A DNA stretch of 64,000 nt. Source: Peronospora farinosa (Eukaryota; Oomycota; Peronosporomycetes; Peronosporales; Peronosporaceae). The DNA is taken from contig CANTFK010000017.1 in the NCBI GenBank assembly GCA_947646735.1, forward strand, positions 186,001 through 250,000, in the 5' to 3' direction. The translations under genes and the position numbers were made by a program. How positions within the stretch are numbered: the stretch's first letter is position 1; the number at the start of each line of letters is the position of its first letter. Shown piece by piece: positions 1 through 9,605 of this stretch. Under the pieces are notes generated by a model. The model saw only the letters and a list, made by a program, of their open reading frames with translations. It did not search any database and was not told where the DNA came from.

Positions 1-897
1 TACGAATAGCGAGTCAGTGTTGGCAGCAAGGACGACATTCTTTTTGTCCTTGGTGATGTACGTGTTGGAAGGCACAATACCGCTGATTGTAGAGCCTGAG
101 CATTCCCGGACTGACCCTGCATAATCATATTCAGGCACCACTGCCTCCATGAGATTGAACATCGATTCGTAGATAGCCACATCCACAACCTGTCCATTGC
201 TGTTCAATCCAGCTGCAGCTCCTCGCTCACGTCCAAGAAGAGCAAGCACAATTCCTAGAGCCGCATGAATCCCAGCAATAGTGTCGCCAATGCTGAGGTT
301 TGGACGAGCTGGTGGACGGTCTGAAAAGCCGTTCACGTAGCGAAATCCCCCCACGGCTTCACACACTGAAGCAAAACCTGGTCTCGACGAGTATGGTCCA
401 CTTTGTCCAAAGCCGGATACTCGCGCGTATACGAGTTTAGGATTTACCTTTTCAAAGTGGTCCGGCCCAAGTCCCCACTTCTCCATACGACCAGGACGAA
501 AATTCTCAATGAGGACGTCACTCTGCTCGATAAGCTCTTTAACGAGCTTCCGCCCTTCCTCTTTCTTCATATCAATTGCCACCGACCGTTTGTTGCGTCC
601 GAGCGAGTACCACCACAACGACGTCTTGGTCGAGTCTAACTCGCGGTAGCCGCGCACTTGATCACCTGTAGGGGGCTCCACCTTGATCACATCAGCTCCG
701 AAATAGCTCAAGATTGTTCCGGCAAAAGGTCCGGCGATGAGGTGACCACATTCCACAACTCGGATGCCCTCAAGAGGTAAAGGACGATCTGTCGATGAAC
801 CAGTCGTCAATGTTGTTACACAACGGGGAGCTTGACTTTGTATGCATCTATTGCATCGAGGAAGCAGCAAAGAACCTCTTGGGAATAATGACAACAT
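1..897 (-). CDS. CoA-transferase family III (CaiB/BaiF type), C-terminus beyond window edge
   Basis: The minus frame from the ATG at 897 stays open to base 1 (299 codons), so the gene is cut by the window edge. After a Ser/Leu/Arg-rich leader of about 45 residues that looks like a mitochondrial presequence comes the family start, LEGIRVVECGHLIAGPF, then a typical CoA-binding region (ADVIKVEPPTGD, LWWYSLGRNKRSVAIDMK, DVLIENFRPG). The catalytic aspartate is expected in NLSIGDTIAG, which is present. Family members move CoA between short-chain acids (formyl-CoA, succinyl-CoA/glutarate) or racemise alpha-methylacyl-CoA. The order of motifs is closest to SUGCT-like succinate/glutarate CoA-transferases, but substrate is not decidable from half a protein. 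No intron is needed in the visible part. Confidence 0.9.
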   Translation of the reverse strand, partial: MLSLFPRGSLLLPRCNRCIQSQAPRCVTTLTTGSSTDRPLPLEGIRVVECGHLIAGPFAGTILSYFGADVIKVEPPTGDQVRGYRELDSTKTSLWWYSLGRNKRSVAIDMKKEEGRKLVKELIEQSDVLIENFRPGRMEKWGLGPDHFEKVNPKLVYARVSGFGQSGPYSSRPGFASVCEAVGGFRYVNGFSDRPPARPNLSIGDTIAGIHAALGIVLALLGRERGAAAGLNSNGQVVDVAIYESMFNLMEAVVPEYDYAGSVRECSGSTISGIVPSNTYITKDKKNVVLAANTDSLFV

Positions 898-1124
898 TCT
901 AAGTCGAAGCAATATTGTCGCACGTGGTCTGCGTGATGCGCAAATGTTTATATTTTTGTAAAGACGATCGCTCGCCTGTCACCATCACGAAGGAATGACT
1001 ATCATGGCAGAATTGCTGGTGTCTGGAGCACGTAGTAGCTGTGCATGCACAATGAAATGAAGGAAAGTTAGAACACGCTCTACCATTGTTTATGTGAACT
1101 TCGTGAGATAGTGATAGGTCATAC

Positions 1125-1887
1125 CTGATGTTGGCGGCATCTGTGATGCTCAGGAACGTTCGCTTGATGGCACTTATGACTACAGTAGGTTCATTGGCGT
1201 CGGCACATTGCTGCAGCTCTAGTAGTCTGTTCATGAAGATAGTATGGTAGAATTCACACCATGTTAGAGTTGCAATGACCTTGAATGACTCAAAACAGAC
1301 GCACCGCTTGATGCTTAGTGTCGGGGAACAGGAAATGGCAGGAAGCACTACAAAGCAGCAATACGTCGACTCCTGCTTGTCGCTGGGCAATTTTTTTGCT
1401 GTCTTTCGCTTGCGTTTGCGCTCGATGCGTTCGTCTTCTAGCTCGGACGTTAATACATTGCCGTAAATTACATCTACAACTTCGTTGGAGTCAGTCGAGA
1501 CTCGAATGTCACGCACGACTTGCCACTCCGTGAGACCACGCTTCACCAAGAGATCGTTCAGTACCTGCGGACATGCGCGATGACGAGCCTTTACATGGGA
1601 TAAAAGCTGTTATATATAAAGGTATGCGAACCTCTTGGGTTCCAGGCACTAGAAGAGAGATGTTCATTTCGACTCGTTATGTTCTAGACAACTCAATGAA
1701 AATGAGAATGGAACTGCATACACTTGTTCAAACTGCGAGTGAATATATGGATCAGATAACTGTCTTAATTGATCTGCTAAACAGAAGTGGAGGCAGTGCG
1801 TTCCGCTGTTGCGCTTCGACGTCAAGACGGGCAAATTTCACGGTCGTGTTTTTTGGCTTTGGCACAGCATCGTAGCTAGCTTTAGCA
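1125..1887 (-). CDS. Uncharacterised spliced gene (approximate exons)
   Basis: Not recognised. Several minus-strand stretches look coding and are bordered by plausible splice sites. One runs about 1887-1760 (contains KPKNTTVKFARLDVEAQQRN). One runs about 1564-1310 (LTEWQVVRDIRVSTDSNEVV, then a basic Arg/Lys cluster) and begins after an AG and ends at a GTGCGT donor. One runs about 1220-1125 (LLELQQCADANEPTVV, ending before GTATGA). Phases do not all join cleanly, so start, stop and exon number are unresolved. It lies head-to-tail between the decapping enzyme and the CoA-transferase gene, all transcribed leftwards. It could also be a decaying gene. Function cannot be assigned. Confidence 0.35.
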
Positions 1888-1971
1888 CCTTAAAGAGAAA
1901 CCTTGAGGTTATTCCGCGCAGTGTGCTGCTACGTGTAGGTAGCACACGGGAATGCATAGCTATGCATAGCG

Positions 1972-3340
1972 TTAAATGATGCGCTTCTCGCGAAACAACT
2001 CGAATAGTTGCTTATGTTGCATCTCGCCGACCACGAACGACAGTGTCGCGTTCTTGTAATGGTCACTGTTGAACGACAAGTTGTTGATTATATCTTCGAG
2101 AAGCACAGCTTTGCCCGAAAACGTTCCTAGCGCAAGACAGCTCAGTCACTTAGACACTAGGCAAATATGTGGACTCTAAACCGTAGGGTGCGCACCGTGA
2201 ATCATCTTGATGTGCGAAAAATGCACATGCAATTGGTAGTACGTTGGTTGATAGTGCAAGTACATGCGAATTGAGCTCGCGCTTACGCCAAACTTCTCGC
2301 TCAGAATTTGTAGGCTGGCATCGCTGTTTCCAGGCGGGATCATACAACACGTGAGCAGTAGAAATCTTGACGTCTCAGAAACCAAATACAGATGATATCA
2401 GTACCGGATGTTTCGCAACAACTTCAAGTGTGCACCAGTGAGATCCCGAAGCGATCGTAGCGATCGATCGTGCACGATTGCCAGACAGTAAAGCGATTCT
2501 AGCTGCGAGTAGTGAGAACAGAAAGGAAGTCAGCACCTACATGAAGGCCACCAAAGAACTACGATGTGTACTTGAGATGGGTCCGACCACTTAAAGTCGG
2601 GCAACAACACAAATCCATTGCGAGGGTCTGTATCTTCGTAAATAATCCGATCCGTCTCGCTCTTGCTAAAGTCATCAACAAATACAACAGTCCGGTAGCA
2701 AATATTGCTCAATCATTCATTCCAATCGCCAAGACTTACTGTTCCAAGATATTGTACACCCACTCAATATTCTCTGCGGGAATACTGTCAATAAACGGCT
2801 TCGTGATCATCCGATATGCTTCCTTCGTCTCCACCACCATGTGAAAATTTTGGTCCATGTGTTTGCGTACATGACGCTCAGTTGCCGGATAGATCAAGTT
2901 CACCTGTACACATCATTTGTATTAGATAAACATCATCAAACACAACTCGTCACGCATTCTGTCTTCCTCTCATTCTCTCTAGTCCACATCCTCACCTTGT
3001 ACGGCTTGACAGTACGTGACACGTCGCCTTGAAACGTACTGTAGATGTCATTCACCAGAATCTCATGTAGTGACATTCCCACGAGCATTTGATTCAAAGC
3101 TTCTGTATCCATAGCCGCAGTCTGGATAACCAACACTGCTGCCTTCTTGTGATTATCACTCTTGAAATTCCCCAATAACGCTAGCTCCGTGTCTGTCCGT
3201 TTGAGTACACGCACCAAGTTGAAATCCCGTAGCATTTTAGTGGTTCCGACATTGGCCACCGATTGGTGCCGAATATAAAGTCCTCCAAGTACAGCCACTG
3301 CTAATGCAATGCCCACCTGCTCCAGCAGACTCAGCATCAT
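1972..3340 (-). CDS. DCPS: Scavenger mRNA decapping enzyme DcpS (m7GpppX diphosphatase), six exons
   Basis: DcpS hydrolyses the cap left after 3'-5' mRNA decay. Exons join in phase at 3340-2996, 2903-2740, 2707-2572, 2502-2405, 2323-2196 and 2126-1972, giving about 341 residues (human DcpS has 337). Family landmarks are WVYNILEQ, the nucleotide-loop segment [31 protein letters not shown], and the histidine-triad core [17 protein letters not shown]. The middle (nucleophilic) and last His of the triad are present; the first is Gln. The C-terminal dimer segment ends FREKRII. The ATG at 3340 gives a hydrophobic N-terminus (about residues 6-20, [15 protein letters not shown]) that canonical DcpS lacks and that could be a membrane anchor. 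A GTG codon lies in frame slightly upstream, but ATG is the reasonable start. Confidence 0.88.
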
Positions 3341-3468
3341 GTTGATTAGCTTGGTCACTCAAACAATGAGTAACAGTTTATTGGCTATTACTGAAAATTC
3401 TAAGAAACTTCCGTGCTCCGGCTCTGCTCATATCTGCGAGAGTACTTTACCTGTTCCCGCAAGATCAG

Positions 3469-4499
3469 TGTAACGGGGTTACACGACGGTTCGATATTAT
3501 ATCCAGAATTGTGTCATGTTTGTACTTCTATGAATATTGCTTAATGTATTACATTTAAGGAGGTATTAAGTATGAGCGTTACGGTACGGGATTCGGTAAT
3601 ACCGTATTTTATCGATTAGGATTCGATGATCGATATCGCTGTACTTCATACATCATACTTAAGATGTTTAGTCGACATATCGTCCAATAACGAAATCTGC
3701 ATATTATAATTACTGTTATAGTAATTAATCTAGTATAGGGTACTTAGAGTAGGATTATTCATAAATCTTGAATGCATAAACAAAATCAAATCTCATTGAG
3801 TTTATGATCGCAAGTCGTTCTGACTTGTTCTCTTGGGCACTTCGTGCGTTAGTTCTCTGAACCTTAAGGTTATCGCTTGTAGACTAGAAGTCCCTCCTAG
3901 TTGTAAGAAGGCATCTAGTTACACGTAAACATTAAGTAATATACTTAATGTAAGGTCTTGAAGTATCCATGATTACTTTTGACCTGTCACTTGGGTGAGA
4001 TACACAAATGTGATCTACCCTCGTGAATGTGATATCCATTTATGGATTCACATGAGAAGGGATGACGCTAGTTGAAGCTAGGCATCGCGACGTCTCAGAA
4101 GGACGTCAGTTGCATACTTAAATCTAGATTTAAGCTCATGCGACAGGATACGCTTAAAGAGTCGCGTATCCGATCTATATACATATATAGACAATCAGTA
4201 GTTAAACTTTATATTTAATTATAATTCATCAAATATATCTCAGTCTTGAATTTACTAAATCGAAAGCACCGCGCACGAGAAGCTGAAAAAGCTTCTGCGT
4301 GACGTTGGTGACTTTTGTTAAGAAGTTCGTTGCGCTCTCGCTTGATCGAGAGGAAACTGGTGGTACGACTGCTTAAGCAGTCGACCACCCGCATATCCAC
4401 CCTCGCGCGCGAAGGTAAGACGGTATAATCGCTTACTCGCTTGTGGTGAAGGTGTGCGCTAAGTAGCAAGAGGCAACTTCGTAGAAGTGCCCGTCTACA
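3469..4499 (+). mobile_element. 5' LTR of Gypsy element A
   Basis: Starts with TGTAACGGGGTTACA at 3469, the same terminal signature as the LTR at 12481-13135 and the element C LTRs. The segment around 3715-3920 (TAGGGTACTT..GTAGGATTATTCATAAA, then a GTCCCTCCTAGTT box) matches the reverse complement of 12660-12905, which shows the two LTRs belong to one family in opposite orientations. It ends near TCTACA at 4499, and TGGTAGCCTTAGTAGTCC at 4502 has the form of a primer-binding site. The LTR is rich in perfect inverted repeats, for example CGACTGCTTAAGCAGTCG at 4367-4384 and GACGTC/GACGTC near 4090. Ends are by-eye estimates. Confidence 0.6.
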
Positions 4500-4558
4500 C
4501 GTGGTAGCCTTAGTAGTCCTTCCCACGACCCGTCTCTCTGAGCGTGCGTGTGGTTAAG

Positions 4559-5640
4559 ATGGTCCTTAATATGGAATGGAGTGGCTTCCCTCACCTCTCC
4601 CATCATCATAGGGAGTTGGCAGAGCATATGGCGCAGGGACTTGGTGAACAAGCCCTGGTCAGCCTCTTGCATTGTCCTCCTGAGCAACATGTTGCTCAGT
4701 TGGAGCAATTTGAGGCGTTTGTGCTCGGACAGTGTAGAAACGCGTCCGAGGTAAACTGCCAAGCCACGGCTGAGTCCATCAATAAGACTCAGGATGAGCT
4801 TAGGCTTGAGCAGGCACGGAATTAGGCGCTCAACAGAACTGTTGAGACGCTCTCTGCCCGTCCTAATCAACCGAGGTCCATTCGAATGGACCCTCCGAAG
4901 TTCGATGGAACTACCCCTCACACGATTGTTCACTGGCTATTAGCAGTTGAGCAATGTGGAGTGGAGCAGCTCATCGAAGATGACACCAGAATGGTGTCGT
5001 ATGTAATGTCTAACTTGCGTGACAAAGGGTCAGAGTGAGCATACTCTGCGCTGATGGAAAATGCTGATGCATTTCCATCATGGGCGATCTTTAAAACAAA
5101 GATTCGCGCCATGTATCAGCCGCCTAACAACGAAGTGTTGTTTATGGCGCACTTCTTTGGAGCACGACAAGCGAAACGCTCTCTGCGAGAAATTGAGCAG
5201 GAGATGCGCTCGCTGTCGGCGTCCATTAATGTGGAACCGACACCGGAACACATTAAGGTGGCCACGTTCATAAATGGACTTAGGCACGGCCCATCGCGTC
5301 AGGCCCTTTTTAGAAAAGTGCCATAGACGATGGGGAAGGCAATTGAATTTGGCATTGTTAAGGAGCAATCCTGCAACAGCGCCTCGGCGACAGCCTATTA
5401 CAGGCCGTCGACCGAGAAGTCTGATGCCACATCTATGGAGTTAGGCAATGCAGATGTGATCTGCTACAAGTGCGGCAAGCGAGGCCATATGATGTCTCGC
5501 TGTTATGCCAAAGTAGCTGCTGGTGCTAAGGCAGACAGCAAAAGGTCTCTCAACCCGAAGGGAGGTGCGAAAAACCAACGTGCACGACGCACGGGTTCAG
5601 CACCTGCCCAAGATGGGTCGGGAAATGCGGGAGCGCAGTA
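4559..5640 (+). pseudogene. Gypsy element A gag, interrupted by stops
   Basis: A gag-like frame from the ATG at 4559 continues with stops at about 4823, 5036 and 5324. It includes a retrotransposon Gag region (PPKFDGTTPHTIVHWLLAVE, then AMYQPPNNEV and the INGLRHGPSR segment) and a CCHC zinc knuckle, CYKCGKRGHMMSRC, at about 5463-5505. Gag packages element RNA. The order capsid-like domain then zinc knuckle is standard for Ty3/Gypsy. The repeated nonsense codons show that this copy is dead. Local perfect palindromes run through it, for example GGTCCATTCGAATGGACC at 4875-4892. Confidence 0.85.
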
Positions 5641-5691
5641 GGGGCGGGATGCCCTACTGTCGCGGACTCTGAAGCTACCCCTAAGTTCAGA

Positions 5692-8070
5692 GTGATCGAA
5701 CAAATGGGTAGCATATTCCCTGAGGTTCCGAAAGGTCGGACCTCAACCCTTTTGGTCTATAGCGATCGAGTACGAGGCTATGACCAAGTGATGACCCTTC
5801 TCGTGGATTCGGGTGCATCACAAAACTTTGTGAAACTCGCGGCTCTGAAAAAGAGACCGGCGAGTTATGAGTCGCTTTGCCAGGATGGCAAGCGAGAAGA
5901 GGCGATCGTTCGTTTAGCGAACGGCGCGCTCGTTAAATCGGAGGGAGTTCAAGTTGAACTCGCCTTCAGTTTCAGTGACTTCTCTTGTAAAGAGAAGTTT
6001 ACAGTGCTAGGTATGGAGAGTCCGTATGACCTCATCCTAGGCATGCCTTGGCTGGCTAAACACCAACCATGGATAGACTGGCGTACACGCACAGTAGCTA
6101 GCTCTACGCAAGACACCGGAAAGGATGTGCTCTTGCCAGAGGCTTATGTGGATGATGCTGTGTCCAACACAGTCGAGGGTGGGATGATCGTATGTCGATC
6201 GGCACCAGGTACTACCCAGCTCGTTGATCCTGGAGTAGCTGGAAGCTCCGTGGCAGAAAGACAGGTGACACATATTCCTGCCCAGGTCAAAAAGACTGGT
6301 GTAGTGAATGGGGCGATGACAGGTAGTCATGCGTCCAATAGTCCTTCACAGAGCCGAGAGCCTGTGGAAGCTGATGGTAGAATGACAGGAAGTCAAGCGC
6401 CACAAGAACGGGCACAGAGCCATGGGCCTTGTGCGGTTGGAAGGAGTGCGTTGGCTAATACAGCAACGACACCTTCTTTCAGGTCAAAGGTCGTGGTGAC
6501 TCGAACAATGAGCACCAGACGTATTAAGACGATCAAGAGCACGTCGAAACGAGTGACCCTTGGATCAGTCTCGGTCCAAGAGGACGGACCTACGAACAAG
6601 TTGTTCGAGGCCGTCGAAGACAAAATTCCGGAGGCATCCTCAGTTGAGGTGCTCCCACTTGTCTTGGCATCTGCCGAAGAGATAGTAAATCTCTCGGAGA
6701 TGACGTGGGATCTGCTCCTGTCCGAACTAAAGAAAGGAAAGATCCTCAAGATAGTCGCACAGTTCCAGAGGAGAACGTGGTGAACTGTTGCTCTTCATCC
6801 ACAATGGATGAGAGCGTCTTGGAGACCGACAAGAAGAAACATTTAGCTGTTCAAGGCTGTGATGCCTTGAAGGACAGCCCGTTCTATGATGTTCTTTAAA
6901 AACACCGTGATGTGTTTCCAGCAGAAGTGACGAGCCGCCTACCGGCCGATAGGGGCATCAGGCACGAGATTGACCTGGAGCCTGGAACCAAGTATTGTGT
7001 GACCAGGCAATGCCGTTGCCGAAGGAACAAGTCGATTACATCGATGAGTTCTTCGACAAGCGAGCTAATGCGGGAGATCAAAACGCCTCATTGCAGCCCG
7101 ACCTTCTGTGTGCGTAAAGCAATAGGTGGATGGCGCGTGGTTCATGCTTATAACAAGCTGAACACGGCCACCATTTCGGCTCAAACGCCGATCCCGCGGA
7201 AAGATGTTTTGTTGAATTCCATGAGAAAGGCAACTATCTTTTCCGCGTTGTATCTGAAGGATGGCTACTATCAGGTTCTCATGAGAGATACCGATGTAGC
7301 CAAAACGGCAGTAAGCACCCCAAGCGGTATGCTGTGGGAGTGGCTTGTGATACCACAAGGGTTAAAAAAGCTCTGGCAACATTCAACCGAGTGGTGGCTC
7401 ACGTGATGCGTCAGCATCGGGCCTACGCGCCCCATTACTTTGACGATGTATTCGTGCATAGTAGGGCGGAGGACGGTCTGAGCGCGATATAGTTGCACAA
7501 GCGTCATTTCGACGCTATGTTGCTGACTCTGGGTGACGCTCAATTATACGTAAACTTGCAAAAGTGCGTAATAGGGGTTTCGAGATACCTGTATTGGGCT
7601 GCATCGTAGGTGCACACGGTGTAAGAGCATACCCAGAAAAGGTAAAGGCTGTAAAGGAATGTCCAGTCCCACGACACGTGTAGGATCTGCGCCAATTCCT
7701 TGGGCTAGCTAATTACTTGCATAAGTACAGCAAGAATTATGCGGAGCAGACTAAGCCATTGTCTGACCTTTAAAAAGGATACACAATGGACTTGGTCCAA
7801 GGAGCAAGAAGATGCGTTCACATCAGTGTAGCAATAATTTGTAGAGGCACCGGTCTTGGCATTGCCAGACGCGGATAAACCTTTTAGTGTCGTCTGCGAT
7901 GCAAGCAATTTTGCAATCGGCAGCGTGCTTATGCAAAAAAATGACAACGGCGTTGACCGTGTCATATCGCATCTCTCGGCTTTTAAAGCCGCAGAGATAA
8001 ATTACCCTGTGCATGAAAAGGAGCTACTATCAATTATGTATGCCCTTGTGAAGTTTCGGGTGCACCTCTT
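5692..8070 (+). pseudogene. Gypsy element A pol (protease, RT, RNase H), frameshifted and truncated at 8070
   Basis: The protease has the active-site box LLVDSGASQNFV (about 5805) and the flap-side IILGMPWLAKHQPW region. RT follows in pieces: PTFCVRKAIGGWRVVHAYNK, ALYLKDGYYQVLMRD, PSGMLWEWLVIPQG, and the catalytic box as HYFDDVFVHS near 7435, which is FDD rather than the commoner YxDD. Frameshifts fall near 6780, 7370 and 7490. RNase H begins at 7856 (FSVVCDASNFAIGSVLMQ, NYPVHEKELLSIMYALVKFRV) and stops abruptly at 8070, where unrelated LTR sequence begins. Integrase is therefore missing from this side. RT and RNase H blocks are clearly related to element C. Confidence 0.88.
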
Positions 8071-9115
8071 TGTAGTGGAGTGGGTTCTCAAAATTGTATG
8101 ATGAGACCCCAAACCACTCACTGTGCCGGACTGCCGACTGTCGGAGGGGGTACCCCGATGCCGCGTATGAACCTTCTCTCACCTTGTGTACCCGTCGGCT
8201 GGCGGGTTGCACTCTTCGGAGGACTTGGTGACGATGTAGATGTCTGCCTTGAGGTAGGTAGACCTGGGGGGCCTCGAGTGGATATGCTTCACTCGGTGGG
8301 CCGGTAGGTGGCCACTCGATCGACCTTGTCGAGAGTGGACTTAGAGCCAAATTCTTCAGGGGCGCTTGTCGTCCCTGGCCTTTTCCTTCTGTTTCAGGGG
8401 TATCAACCACCTGACCTTTACGTTGCTCCCGGACCGTGAGGTGAGGGAGACCGCTTCCGATAGCGGGTCTTGGGGGGGGGGGGGTGTTGCTACTTGAACG
8501 AGCTCACAGGCCAAATATATCCTGGAGCTCTATTCACCCTTGAACTTCGCTACGCAACTGTCTTCGACGGAGGGCCAAAATATATCCCTTCCCGGAACAG
8601 TGAGTAACTTAGAACAAGTCCTTCCTGGGTGACGAAGACTTGCCAAGTAGATCGCAAATTGAGTAGTATTTAATATAGTCCTATCCTTTTAACTCCTTTA
8701 CTCTATCCTTGCCTGAAGCTCTGATTCCTTGCGTCGACTAGTCTGATCCTTGTATTAACTGGTCCGGAGTGGCTGAACCCCGAGGGGCAGAGGTCGACCA
8801 ATGAGGGACCCAGGTCGACCAATGAGGGGCCCAGGTCTACCAGCGAGGGACCCAGGTCAGCCGATGAGGGACCCAGGTCTACCAACGAGGGGCCAGGTCG
8901 ATCAATGAGGGGTCATGATCAACTCCCTTTGGTACCGGTTAACCGGTATCCTGATCCTTATTTTCTTCTGTGGGTCCTGCGGATTGTCCTCCACCAACGG
9001 TCGCTCTCCTTTGAGGCCCCTGTCTCTCTGGTCCCCTGTCCCTGACCCACGGCCTATACTCTGAATCCAACTGGAGTCCGGGACCTCCACATCACAAAAT
9101 TAGCACTTCAACACA
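8071..9115 (-). mobile_element. Probable 3' LTR of Gypsy element B (minus orientation)
   Basis: Element A's RNase H frame breaks at 8070 and foreign sequence starts with TG. The segment ends in ACACA at 9115. Just outside it, read on the minus strand, lies a G-rich purine tract (GCAGGGGGCGGC), which is what a polypurine tract next to a 3' LTR of a minus-strand element should look like. It contains a run of about twelve G at 8472-8483 and a 21-bp tandem array. A partner LTR on the right side of element B was not found, so this is inference from the insertion break, the TG..CA ends and the PPT. Confidence 0.45.
8782..8912. repeat. Tandem array of about six ~21-bp units
   Basis: The unit has the form GAGGGACCCAGGTCGACCAAT with substitutions, repeated about six times head to tail. 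Translated on the minus strand it gives a repeated LGPSLVD heptad. The unit length is a multiple of three, but there is no sign of a gene here. It lies inside the proposed LTR of element B. A related but separate imperfect repeat (CTGACCCACCGTCCGCTGA) occurs twice at about 9268-9390. Confidence 0.75.
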
Positions 9116-9161
9116 GCCGCCCCCTGCACTTGCTCAACCGTACAACGGATTGAGCACGCGC

Positions 9162-9605
9162 ATGTCTTCACTTCCTTCGTCACGTAGGTCCTTTACTGTC
9201 CCCTTTGTTTCTCCTCCACCTCTAACTCGTGTCTGTCCAGCCATGTCTTCCCCTGGTTCTGACCCACCGCATGCTGACCCACCGTCCGCTGATCCACCGT
9301 CTGAAGAGCCGACCTCGGTCGCCCCAGCGCCTTTAATCGCCCCTGGTTATACCCTTCCATCTGCTGACCCACCGTCCGCTGACCCACCGTCTAAAGAGCC
9401 GACTTTGATCGCCGTCGCGCCTTCGGGTGCCTCTCCATGTAGAGAGGTGTCCTTGGCCGACCTTCCCGGGCCGGTGTCTTCGCCGTTGAGTGCTGCTGAA
9501 ACTACAGCTCTCCTGTTTTTTCGCATCTCGGATCCTATTCATCCGGAGTTGTTGTACCACATCTTCTTGCATGACCTATCCCGATATTCTGACAGGGAAC
9601 CGTGA
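9162..9605 (+). CDS. Pro/Ser-rich open frame antisense to element B, beside its 3' LTR
   Basis: Open for about 147 codons from the ATG at 9162, on the strand opposite to element B's pol. It starts about 45 bp inside the proposed LTR/PPT border and ends where B's pol frame ends (overlap about 30 bp). Composition is Pro/Ser/Asp-rich with a repeated DPPSADPPS motif, followed by a less repetitive tail (ISDPIHPELLYHIFLHDLSR). No family recognised. It may be chance, helped by the internal repeats. The position matches the much longer antisense frame in element C, which is why it is listed. Confidence 0.25.
   Translation: MSSLPSSRRSFTVPFVSPPPLTRVCPAMSSPGSDPPHADPPSADPPSEEPTSVAPAPLIAPGYTLPSADPPSADPPSKEPTLIAVAPSGASPCREVSLADLPGPVSSPLSAAETTALLFFRISDPIHPELLYHIFLHDLSRYSDREP

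Noticed and set aside
899..1549. A 216-codon minus-strand open frame read as one protein
   Set aside because: It starts at a non-ATG codon and crosses at least two clear intron signals (GTGCGT..CTAAC..AG and GTATGA..CAG). Only parts look coding, so it is treated as exons of an unrecognised gene.
8030..8410. A 126-codon minus frame across the element A / LTR border
   Set aside because: It spans the insertion junction and has no family features; part of it is the reverse of RNase H.
8782..8912. CRISPR-like array
   Set aside because: The repeats are contiguous without unique spacers and lie in a eukaryotic LTR; a simple tandem repeat.
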